32,072 nt of DNA from Saprospiraceae bacterium. GTDB taxonomy: Bacteria > Bacteroidota > Bacteroidia > Chitinophagales > Saprospiraceae. This document shows, one piece after another, positions 23,611 to 31,020 of this stretch (the stretch's first letter is position 1; each line of letters starts with the position of its first letter). Under the pieces are notes generated by a model, which made no database searches, was not told where the DNA came from, and worked only from the letters and a program-made list of their open reading frames with translations. The stretch spans positions 1 through 32,072 of the forward strand of contig JANWVR010000152.1 in the NCBI GenBank assembly GCA_025056735.1, read 5' to 3'. Position numbers and translations under genes: made by a program.

Positions 23611-24276
23611 TTGAACAGCCTGCATCCTCTGCCTCATTTGCTCAGGCGCCTTGAGCGCGCAGCCGCCCGCGGGCGCGGCAGGGCGTTGTCGTGTTGGCTG
23701 TGGATGTTGGGCCTGTACCTGCCCTTCGCCGGCTGGAGCCAGAAGGCCGATACTGCGGCTGTGGCGCCCCCTGCCGAGCGCCCAGGCTTTTTTCGTCGCA
23801 CCTTTTTGGGCGACTATCCCAGCCCGCGCACGGCAGTTATTCTCTCCTTGGCCCTGCCCGGCGCCGGGCAGGTGTACAATAAAAAATGGTGGAAAGTGCC
23901 CATCGTTTACGGTGTCCTGGGCACGCTGGTCTATTCCGAGGTAGTCAACGTTCGCCAATATCGCGCCCTGCGCGACAACTACAAATGGCTGGTGGACGAC
24001 GACCCTACGACAAATCCGACTGAGCCTCCCTACAATCAGCTGAGTGCACCGGCACTGCGAGAATACCGCGACCAGTGGAAACGCCGTGTCGAAAGAAACA
24101 CCTTAGGCATCGGGCTGGCCTACTTCCTCACCGCTGCCGACGCCTTCGTGGATGCGCACTTGGCCCGCTTCGACGTAGGCGAAAACCTCAGCGGACAACT
24201 CCGTCCCAGCCTCCAACCAGGCCCAGGCGGGGCGCCTATCTTAGGCATAGGAGTTTCGGCCAGAATAGGAAAGTGA
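23611..24276 (+). CDS. DUF5683 domain protein
   Basis: The product is up to 221 residues, with a hydrophobic secretion signal (about 27-43, WLWMLGLYLPFAGWSQ) and the DUF5683 core ILSLALPGAGQVYNKKWWKV followed by PIVYGVLGTLVYSEV. A second conserved block is LGIGLAYFLTAADAFVDAHL. DUF5683 proteins are small envelope proteins of Bacteroidota with unknown function; the GAGQVYNKKWWK motif resembles TM2-type hairpins. The listed start is a TTG two bases after the previous stop codon, which would give translational coupling, but an ATG at 23704 also leaves a workable signal, so the N-terminus is uncertain. An A-rich repeat begins at the stop codon. Confidence 0.8.
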   Translation: MNSLHPLPHLLRRLERAAARGRGRALSCWLWMLGLYLPFAGWSQKADTAAVAPPAERPGFFRRTFLGDYPSPRTAVILSLALPGAGQVYNKKWWKVPIVYGVLGTLVYSEVVNVRQYRALRDNYKWLVDDDPTTNPTEPPYNQLSAPALREYRDQWKRRVERNTLGIGLAYFLTAADAFVDAHLARFDVGENLSGQLRPSLQPGPGGAPILGIGVSARIGK

Positions 24277-24464
24277 AAAATAGAAAATGGAAAATGGAAA
24301 GTGAAAAATGAGAAGTGGAAAATAAGAGATGGGAGCCTGTTTTATCGTGTCTTTTGGGTGGGGCTATTTGAATTTACTTTTTGGTTCGGCGCTTTTTTAT
24401 GCCTTCGCATTTTATTTTTTGGCCAATTTTTCATTCTTCATTTTTAATTTTTAGTTTTAGAAAA
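24277..24464. repeat. A-rich/T-rich imperfect inverted-repeat element
   Basis: The left part (about 24275-24332) is a purine-rich run of 8-10 base units resembling GAAAATGG and GTGAAAAATG. The right part (about 24407-24460) is the pyrimidine-rich counterpart (ATTTTTCATTCTTCATTTTT). Together they could fold into a long imperfect hairpin around a GT-rich centre of about 75 bases. The composition is very unlike the flanking GC-rich genes. Similar AAAATG-type arrays occur between genes in many Bacteroidota. No gene is seen inside. Confidence 0.6.
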
Positions 24465-25385
24465 ATGCGCAAACAAACCACTCCCCATATCTTGATGGTT
24501 CGGCCGGCTCATTTTGGATTTAATGAAGAGACGGCCGCTAGTAATGCTTTTCAGAGGCGCGACGATCGGCTGGCGCCTGCTGAAATTCAACAGCGGGCGC
24601 GTGAGGAGTTCGATCAATTCGTCGCTCGTCTGCGCGAGGCGGGCGTACAGGTGTTGGTCGCCGAAGACTCGGAGCAGCCGATAAAGCCCGACGCTGTTTT
24701 TCCGAACAACTGGGTAACCTTTCATCAGGAAGGCTACCTGATTACATACCCGATGTACGCGCCCACGCGCCGCCTGGAACGCCGCGAGGAGGTGATAGAA
24801 GCGGCCCTACAAGCCGGATTTCACCCCCAAAAGCGGCTGCACTTAGAGAACAACGAGGCCATTGGCCGCTACTTAGAGGGCACGGGCAGCATCATTTTTG
24901 ACCACGCTAACCGCATAGCTTATGCCTGCCTCAGCCCGCGCACCGATGAGCATTTGCTGCGCGAACTGTGTGGCGTCCTGGAGTACGAACCTGTGATCTT
25001 TCACTCCGTGGACGCTAAGGGCCAGGAGATTTATCACACCAATGTGATGATGGCCATGGGCGAAACGTTTGTGGTTATCTGTTTGGACACCGTTCGCGAT
25101 GCTGCAGAGCGCGCTCTGTTAGAAGAAAAATTCCGCGCCACGGGCAAAGAGGTCGTACCGATAACGCTGGAGCAAATGCAGGCCTTCGCCGGCAATATGT
25201 TGCAGGTGCGCAACGACCGCGGCGAGACTTTTCTGGTAATGTCGGAGCAGGCTTTCCGCTCTCTGACGCCTGAGCAGGTACAAACGCTGGAGAAGCACAC
25301 CCGCCTGCTGTATAGTCCGCTTTATACCATTGAAACCTATGGCGGCGGCAGCGCCCGCTGTATGATGGCCGAGGTGTTTATGTAA
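24465..25385 (+). CDS. ctlX: CtlX-like citrulline hydrolase (amidinotransferase superfamily)
   Basis: The 306-residue protein belongs to the pentein-fold amidinotransferase/deiminase superfamily. Conserved blocks are ILMVRPAHFGFNEETA at the N-terminus, KPDAVFPNNWVTFHQ (about 86-100, acidic substrate-binding residue and NNW), the LEGTGSIIFDHANRIAY block (about 138-154) and the C-terminal GGGSARCMMAE, with the likely catalytic Cys299. These match the CtlX family, proposed to hydrolyse citrulline to ornithine; the reaction is family-level knowledge, not shown here. The open frame extends 28 codons upstream into the T-rich repeat, but the ATG at 24465 begins the conserved sequence. No arginine or ornithine pathway gene is adjacent. 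Confidence 0.87.
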   Translation: MRKQTTPHILMVRPAHFGFNEETAASNAFQRRDDRLAPAEIQQRAREEFDQFVARLREAGVQVLVAEDSEQPIKPDAVFPNNWVTFHQEGYLITYPMYAPTRRLERREEVIEAALQAGFHPQKRLHLENNEAIGRYLEGTGSIIFDHANRIAYACLSPRTDEHLLRELCGVLEYEPVIFHSVDAKGQEIYHTNVMMAMGETFVVICLDTVRDAAERALLEEKFRATGKEVVPITLEQMQAFAGNMLQVRNDRGETFLVMSEQAFRSLTPEQVQTLEKHTRLLYSPLYTIETYGGGSARCMMAEVFM

Positions 25386-25442
25386 TACAACAACAAACGC
25401 CGTCCAGCCTCGATACCTTTTGTTTGCTTAAAACGATCTGTC

Positions 25443-28067
25443 ATGCGCCTGTTTTTTTCAATACTGCTTACAGTAGCCTTAATGGGCTGCCTATGCTTGC
25501 CGTTTGCTCACGGACAGCTGGTAGAGGACTTTTCCGACGGCGATTTTACGCAAAATCCGACCTGGGTGGGCGACGTGTCGCATTTCATCGTGAGCGCGGC
25601 GGGCGAATTGCAGTTGATGGCGCCACAGGCAGGCAGTTCGGTGCTGGCGGTGGGCTTAAACGTGCCCGACAGCGCCGTGTGGCTCATGGACGTTCGCTTA
25701 GAATTTGCGCCTTCGGCGACCAATCTGCTGCGCATTTATTTGATGGCCGATCAGCCTAATCTCTTGCAGGCCAATGGCTATTACCTCGAAATTGGCGAGA
25801 ACGGCAACGCTGATGCGCTGCGCCTGTTTCGGCAAACGGGCACAACGCGCACGCTGCTTTCTTCCGGTACTGCAGGTCTGGTGGCCTTCGAGCCAGTGGT
25901 CGTGCGCCTGCGCGTACGGCGCAGCAAAGCTGGTCTTTGGACGGTGGAAGCCCGCCTTCCCGGCGGAGCGTTTCAGGCCGAGGGCAGCGCTAACGACCTG
26001 ACGCATCTGCCCGGCGCAGGGCGATTCTTTGGCTTTTATTGCCTCTACACCTCTACGCGGCGCGACAAATTTTTCTTCGACAACCTCTCTGTACTTCCAG
26101 ACATCCCGGATACCAAGCCTCCTGTGCTGCTCTCCGCCAGCGCTGCGGCCAACGGTCAGGCAGTGCTGCTGACGTTTGATGAAGAGCTGGATACACTCTC
26201 GGCGCTCGAGAAGACGCACTACACCATCGTAGGCCAGCCAGCGCCGGTGGAGGCGCTCTTCGATGGCGTGCCCAGCCGCGTTCGCCTGCGCTTGGCGCAA
26301 CCGCTGCCTACCGGCGCCTATGAGGTACGGGCCCGGCAAATCGCCGATCGGGCGGGCAATGTCAGCGGCTTGCAGAGCGCTTTTTTCAGCTACGTGCGCA
26401 CCGAGGCTGCGGGCGAGTTTGATGTGCTTATCAACGAGATCATGTCCGACCCAACGCCCTCCGTAGGCTTACCTGAAGTGGAATGGCTGGAGATCTACAA
26501 CCGCAGCCCGCGCATCATCAACCTGAACACGCTGTTTATCTCCGATGGCGGGCCAGCGCGGCAGCTGCCAGCGTACCTGCTCTATCCGGACTCGTTTGTC
26601 GTGCTAACGACTGCGGCGGGCGTTGCAGCCATAGCGCCGTTCACCGCTGCTGCCGTATCTGTGGCAAACTTCCCTTCGCTCAACAACACCAGCGACACGC
26701 TCATCCTGACCGATACGGCTGGCCGCGTCGTTGACCGCGTTTTTTACGCGGCCGCTTGGCACGAAAACACCGCCAAGCGCGACGGCGGCTGGACGCTGGA
26801 GCGCGTCAACCCAAACCTGCCCTGCTTGGAACGCGAAAATTGGGTCTCCTGCCCCGTGCTGCCCGGCGGAACGCCCGGCCGCCGCAACGCTGCCGCTCAA
26901 TCGGCTCCCGACACCGTGCCGCCACGACTCTTGAGTGCATTCCCACTGGCCAATAACCTGTTGGAAATCACCTTCTCCGAGGGCTTAGACCGCACCGCTG
27001 CCGCCAATCTCGCTGGCTATCAAATAAACCCGCCCTTAGCCTTAGCCTCGGCTGCGCTTGTGCCGGAAAGCCGCCGCATCGCCCTGCTCACCCTGCAGGA
27101 ACCGCTCGAACCAGGCGTCGTATATCGCTTCTGGACGACTTCCACCCTCCGCGATTGCAGCGGCAACCCGCAGGCACGCATAGATACCGCGCTCTTGGGC
27201 ACGCCCGAGGCGCCAGCACCTCAGGACATCGTGGTGAACGAAGTCCTGTTCAACCCCGAGCCCTTCGGCTCCGACTTCGTAGAACTGCACAACCGAAGCC
27301 GAAAAATCTTCGACCTGCGCGAATTTTTCATTGCCAATTTCTACGAAGGCGCCAGCACGCGCAATATCGGCCTCAGGCGCCTGATGCTGCCCGGCGAGTA
27401 CGTAGTGTTTACGCCCAGCCCAGACGACATTCAAAAGCGCTTCGCCACCACGCAGCCACAATACCTCTTCTCCTTAGCGCTGCCCTCGTTGCCCGATGAC
27501 GCGGGCAATGTAACGCTCTTCTGGTCGAAAGACGGCCAGCAGGTTACAGTGGACTCGTTCGTCTATTTCGATACTTATCACAACGCACTGCTTACGTCTT
27601 CGCAGCGCGAAGGCGTCTCGCTGGAACGCATCCGCACCGATGGCCCTACCAACGACCCGGCCAACTGGACGTCGGCTGCGCGAACCGCCGGCGGCAACGG
27701 CACGCCTACGCGCCCCAACAGCCAGCGCACAGGACTGCCGCCCTCCGGAAGTGGGGCCCTCCAACTCGTCGCTCCGCGCCTATCGCCCGACGGCGATGGC
27801 TACGAGGACTTTTTAGACATCCGCCTGTATCCGCCCGCTCCCGGCTACGCAGCCACGGTGGTCGTTTACGACTCCGAAGGCATCCCTATCCGATACCTCG
27901 TCCGCCAGCAACTCGTCGCCACCGAAAGCGCCCTGCGCTGGGACGGTGACATGGAAGACGGCACACCTGCTCGCCCAGGTATCTACATCCTGCTGGCAGA
28001 ACTTTACGCACCTACTGGCGAGGTGCTGCGCCAGCGCCAAACCTTCGCCTTAGTGCGGCGCTTTTGA
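25443..28067 (+). CDS. Large secreted surface protein with two lamin-tail domains
   Basis: The 874-residue protein starts with a signal peptide (1-24, FAHG-Q). Reading on, I see a laminin/concanavalin-like domain (about 28-222), an SbsA-type Ig-like domain (about 228-312, DTKPPVLLSASAAANGQ) and a first lamin-tail domain (about 322-475, LINEIMSDPTPSVGLPEVEW). A second Ig-like unit (about 490-580, PPRLLSAFPLANNLLEITFS) and a second lamin-tail domain (about 594-740, DIVVNEVLFNPEPFGSDFVE) follow. The C-terminal domain (about 775-874, LSPDGDGYEDFLDIRLYPP, ARPGIYILLAELYAPTGEV) resembles FlgD-like or gliding-associated C-terminal units that route proteins to the cell surface. Such modular proteins are structural or adhesive. 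A TACCTTTTG sequence at 25414-25422 is a near -7 box. Confidence 0.85.
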   Translation: MRLFFSILLTVALMGCLCLPFAHGQLVEDFSDGDFTQNPTWVGDVSHFIVSAAGELQLMAPQAGSSVLAVGLNVPDSAVWLMDVRLEFAPSATNLLRIYLMADQPNLLQANGYYLEIGENGNADALRLFRQTGTTRTLLSSGTAGLVAFEPVVVRLRVRRSKAGLWTVEARLPGGAFQAEGSANDLTHLPGAGRFFGFYCLYTSTRRDKFFFDNLSVLPDIPDTKPPVLLSASAAANGQAVLLTFDEELDTLSALEKTHYTIVGQPAPVEALFDGVPSRVRLRLAQPLPTGAYEVRARQIADRAGNVSGLQSAFFSYVRTEAAGEFDVLINEIMSDPTPSVGLPEVEWLEIYNRSPRIINLNTLFISDGGPARQLPAYLLYPDSFVVLTTAAGVAAIAPFTAAAVSVANFPSLNNTSDTLILTDTAGRVVDRVFYAAAWHENTAKRDGGWTLERVNPNLPCLERENWVSCPVLPGGTPGRRNAAAQSAPDTVPPRLLSAFPLANNLLEITFSEGLDRTAAANLAGYQINPPLALASAALVPESRRIALLTLQEPLEPGVVYRFWTTSTLRDCSGNPQARIDTALLGTPEAPAPQDIVVNEVLFNPEPFGSDFVELHNRSRKIFDLREFFIANFYEGASTRNIGLRRLMLPGEYVVFTPSPDDIQKRFATTQPQYLFSLALPSLPDDAGNVTLFWSKDGQQVTVDSFVYFDTYHNALLTSSQREGVSLERIRTDGPTNDPANWTSAARTAGGNGTPTRPNSQRTGLPPSGSGALQLVAPRLSPDGDGYEDFLDIRLYPPAPGYAATVVVYDSEGIPIRYLVRQQLVATESALRWDGDMEDGTPARPGIYILLAELYAPTGEVLRQRQTFALVRRF

Positions 28068-28204
28068 GGCATGCGCCTGCTTTAGCCCAATGAGGCAGAC
28101 CAAACGCAAGACCAAAAAATCACTAACGCCTGGAATTCAAGAATTTACCGATTACTTCCCGCCCATACAGGGCAACAATTTTCACCATAAAAAACTGTAC
28201 AAGT

Positions 28205-29494
28205 ATGGCAAAAAGACTCGACTTCTGCCTCCTGCTCGTTCTCTTCGTCGAAATGATCCTACTGGCTTGCCAGGGAACGCCCACAAAGAACGAACCTCCC
28301 GCGAGCGAAAACGCGCCCTCTCAGCCCGTGCTAAAAGTCCTCGAACCCGAGATCGGAGCTACGCCCGATATCAGCGATGATGCCGCCAAAAATCTTCGAA
28401 GAGCCAGGGAACTCTTTGCTAAAATTGACAGCGTGATCAGCACCTACCCCGACTATGAAACGGCCAAACAGCATCTCACGGAAAGACAAATTGAAATTTG
28501 GGAAAATCAGGAGGAATACCTGAAAGAAGACCACTTAGACGTGAGCATTTGGGGCTGCAGCTGGTATTGCGGTGGCGGCCCAGACAGTATATTCGCTAGC
28601 TCGACACTATCCCCAATCAAGCGCTTCAACTACGAGGCCGGCAACGCGCACGACTTCTCCCTCAGAACCGCCTGGGTGGAAGGCGTAGCAGGCTATGGAA
28701 TTGGAGAAAGCATCACGTTCAGATTTCCCAAACAGTCGCCTCCAGTTACGCGGGTGGAAATCTACAATGGCTACATGAAATCCGAGAAAACATGGAAGGA
28801 TAATTCCAGGGTGAAACAATTGAAAGTTTACGTCAACGACAGACCGTCCTTCCTCCTCAACCTAAAGGACATTCACTCAAAGCAGATCTTCTCCTTGGAT
28901 ACGCTTCAGGGAACAGATGAAGACCTCTATTTGAAGTTTGAAATCACCGACGTTTACAAAGGCGACAAGTACGAAGATGTCGCAATAGCGGAAATCGAGT
29001 TCGACGGAATAGGGGTTCATTGTTTTGCGGAAGGAACGTTAGTGGCTACCCCCAGCGGAGCAATAGAAATAGAAAATCTGAAAGCAGGCGATGAAATCCT
29101 ATCTTTAAACGAGTCAACCCGGCAAATAGAGGTTTCAAAAGTGTTGGAATTGTCAAGCCGAAAGCATCACAATCTCTGTGAACTCGATTTTTCAGGCACA
29201 GTTATAACTGTGACAGATGACCACCCATTTTATTTCAACGGAAAATTTTATTCGGTAAAGGCAAATGAAAAGTACGGAGTCCAGACGAATGCCCTGAGAG
29301 AAGGACAACCGATAGCCTTCCTGACGGCTACTGCTCTTCGAGACAAAAAATTAACTGCCATACGACCGCTCAACAGCTGCCGGATGGCCTATGCGATAGT
29401 AAGACTCGACAAGAACAGACTATTTTTTGCCAACGGATTGTGTGCGGTAAGTGAACAGATAACGACTGCAAAGCCGCTACTCTTGCAGCGGTAA
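28205..29494 (+). CDS. Lipoprotein with NADase-type glycan-binding-like domain and C-terminal Hint domain
   Basis: The 429-residue protein has a lipobox LLAC (acylated Cys22) and a helical linker (about 55-105). A discoidin-like beta domain (about 130-270) follows with ASSTLSPIKRFNYEAGNAHD, SLRTAWVEGVAGYGIGESI and VEIYNGYMKSEKTWKDNSRV, which I match to the NADase-type glycan-binding domain. From Cys273 comes a Hint domain: CFAEGTLVATPSGAIEIENL with IKAGDEIL-like spacing (block A), VTDDHPFYF with the catalytic-type T337-x2-H340 (block B), and RLFFANG near the end. Hint domains of hedgehogs and inteins cleave the chain before the first Cys by an N-to-S acyl shift. Only about 15 residues follow, with no toxin or extein. 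By eye the gene is more A/T-rich than its neighbours. It is the last gene before the CRISPR array. Confidence 0.82.
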   Translation: MAKRLDFCLLLVLFVEMILLACQGTPTKNEPPASENAPSQPVLKVLEPEIGATPDISDDAAKNLRRARELFAKIDSVISTYPDYETAKQHLTERQIEIWENQEEYLKEDHLDVSIWGCSWYCGGGPDSIFASSTLSPIKRFNYEAGNAHDFSLRTAWVEGVAGYGIGESITFRFPKQSPPVTRVEIYNGYMKSEKTWKDNSRVKQLKVYVNDRPSFLLNLKDIHSKQIFSLDTLQGTDEDLYLKFEITDVYKGDKYEDVAIAEIEFDGIGVHCFAEGTLVATPSGAIEIENLKAGDEILSLNESTRQIEVSKVLELSSRKHHNLCELDFSGTVITVTDDHPFYFNGKFYSVKANEKYGVQTNALREGQPIAFLTATALRDKKLTAIRPLNSCRMAYAIVRLDKNRLFFANGLCAVSEQITTAKPLLLQR

Positions 29495-29718
29495 GCGTCT
29501 GTAGAAACACCGGTCAGCCTGTTCTCCTCCTGTAATTGAGGTTGTATTTTCGCATTCCAAACGCCTCTCTGCGTTTGGCTATCCTTGTATTGATTTCATT
29601 CTATTGGGTGTTAGAATAATCCATCGTAGAAGCCACAGCGCTTGATAGTGAGAAGCCTTAATTCTATTAGCCGAAACTACGACGTCCAAATGCTCGCTCG
29701 CGAGAATGCACCTTTTAA
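29495..29718. other. Non-coding spacer between the Hint lipoprotein and the CRISPR array
   Basis: No gene is seen in these 224 bases. A perfect 8-bp hairpin, CCAAACGC (29557-29564) / GCGTTTGG (29571-29578), lies in the middle but has no T run on either side. Because the array is probably transcribed leftward, this is the region where its transcript would end. Confidence 0.5.
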
Positions 29719-29747
29719 ATTCTCCTTCCAACAGGTGTGATTATAGT
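29719..29747 (-). repeat. Degenerate terminal CRISPR repeat
   Basis: Aligned with the consensus, the right 22 bases differ at only two positions (GTGTGATTATAGT instead of GTGCGATTACAGT), but the left seven read ATTCTCC instead of GTTTCAA. The damage falls on the bases that would form the crRNA 5' handle on the minus strand. This is typical of the oldest, leader-distal repeat. Confidence 0.85.
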
Positions 29748-29813
29748 ACTCGACAAACAACCAAAGCCGGCTTGCGTTCAGCATGTTTCAATTCCAACAG
29801 GTGCGATTACAGT

Positions 29814-29848
29814 CCGACGCTCCCAGGACTAGGAACGACGCGAACGGA
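29814..29848 (-). repeat. CRISPR spacer 2, first copy of a duplicated spacer
   Basis: This 35-base spacer (starts CCGACGCTCCCAGG, ends CGCGAACGGA) is identical to the spacer at 30986-31020. Spacers on either side of the two copies differ. Confidence 0.95.
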
Positions 29849-30985
29849 GTTTCAATTCCAACAGGTGCGATTACAGTACCAACAGACGCACAACCATAAA
29901 CAAGAGTACCAGCGTTTCAATTCCAACAGGTGCGATTACAGTTTCGGCCGAACGAGCGCGGATGGAGGATAACGACTCGTTTCAATTCCAACAGGTGCGA
30001 TTACAGTAGATGGCTTTTTGGGATAGCCGTACAGTTCCCAGCCGTTTCAATTCCAACAGGTGCGATTACAGTGCATATGAGCATCGAAAAAGTCACAAAG
30101 AAGATAAGAGTTTCAATTCCAACAGGTGCGATTACAGTGCTGCTTGGTGGGATACACGTCCTTATCGGCGTCTTGTTTCAATTCCAACAGGTGCGATTAC
30201 AGTACCTTCGTTTTGTTGTTCCCGATCCTCTTCGTTCTGTTTCAATTCCAACAGGTGCGATTACAGTCCTTGACCTCACTGACCTCAATAGACCTAAGAG
30301 CGGTTTCAATTCCAACAGGTGCGATTACAGTGAATAAGAATTTGCTTTTTACCGGCAAGATTACACCGTTTCAATTCCAACAGGTGCGATTACAGTCGGA
30401 CGCGGACAGCGGAAGCAACAGCGCAAAGACAAGTTTCAATTCCAACAGGTGCGATTACAGTGGAGTACAGCCGCGACTTTGGCTTTTGGATACCGGCGTT
30501 TCAATTCCAACAGGTGCGATTACAGTGATTAACCCATCCGAAGCCTATAAACTTATAATAAATTGTTTCAATTCCAACAGGTGCGATTACAGTGCCACCT
30601 CGCGCTCTTCCGCCTCGCGCTCACTTATTGTTTCAATTCCAACAGGTGCGATTACAGTCGAATGCGCACGCTTAGCGATTGCCGCATTGAAATCGGTTTC
30701 AATTCCAACAGGTGCGATTACAGTCGGGCGGAGGCGCTTTGAAGGTCAAAGATGGCACGCAGTTTCAATTCCAACAGGTGCGATTACAGTTGTGCACCGC
30801 GCCGCGCAATCTTTTTTTTACCCACCGTTTCAATTCCAACAGGTGCGATTACAGTGCAGCTGCGTGCCGCTATCGCGCACGCCCACGCGATGTTTCAATT
30901 CCAACAGGTGCGATTACAGTTCTCGATGCCTTCGCCGGCTAAACGCATAGCAACAAGTTTCAATTCCAACAGGTGCGATTACAGT

Positions 30986-31020
30986 CCGACGCTCCCAGGA
31001 CTAGGAACGACGCGAACGGA
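30986..31020 (-). repeat. CRISPR spacer 20, second copy of the duplicated spacer
   Basis: Identical over all 35 bases to spacer 2 at 29814-29848, with 17 unrelated spacers between them. The neighbours are different, so only one repeat-spacer unit, not a block, is shared. Confidence 0.95.

Noticed and set aside
25698-26339. 213-codon minus-strand frame
   Set aside because: It is antisense to the lamin-tail-domain protein and has a shadow-type composition rich in Arg, Gln and His.
29557-29578. Hairpin as terminator of the CRISPR transcript or of the Hint gene
   Set aside because: The stem is perfect, but there is no T run on either strand; kept only as a note in the spacer entry.
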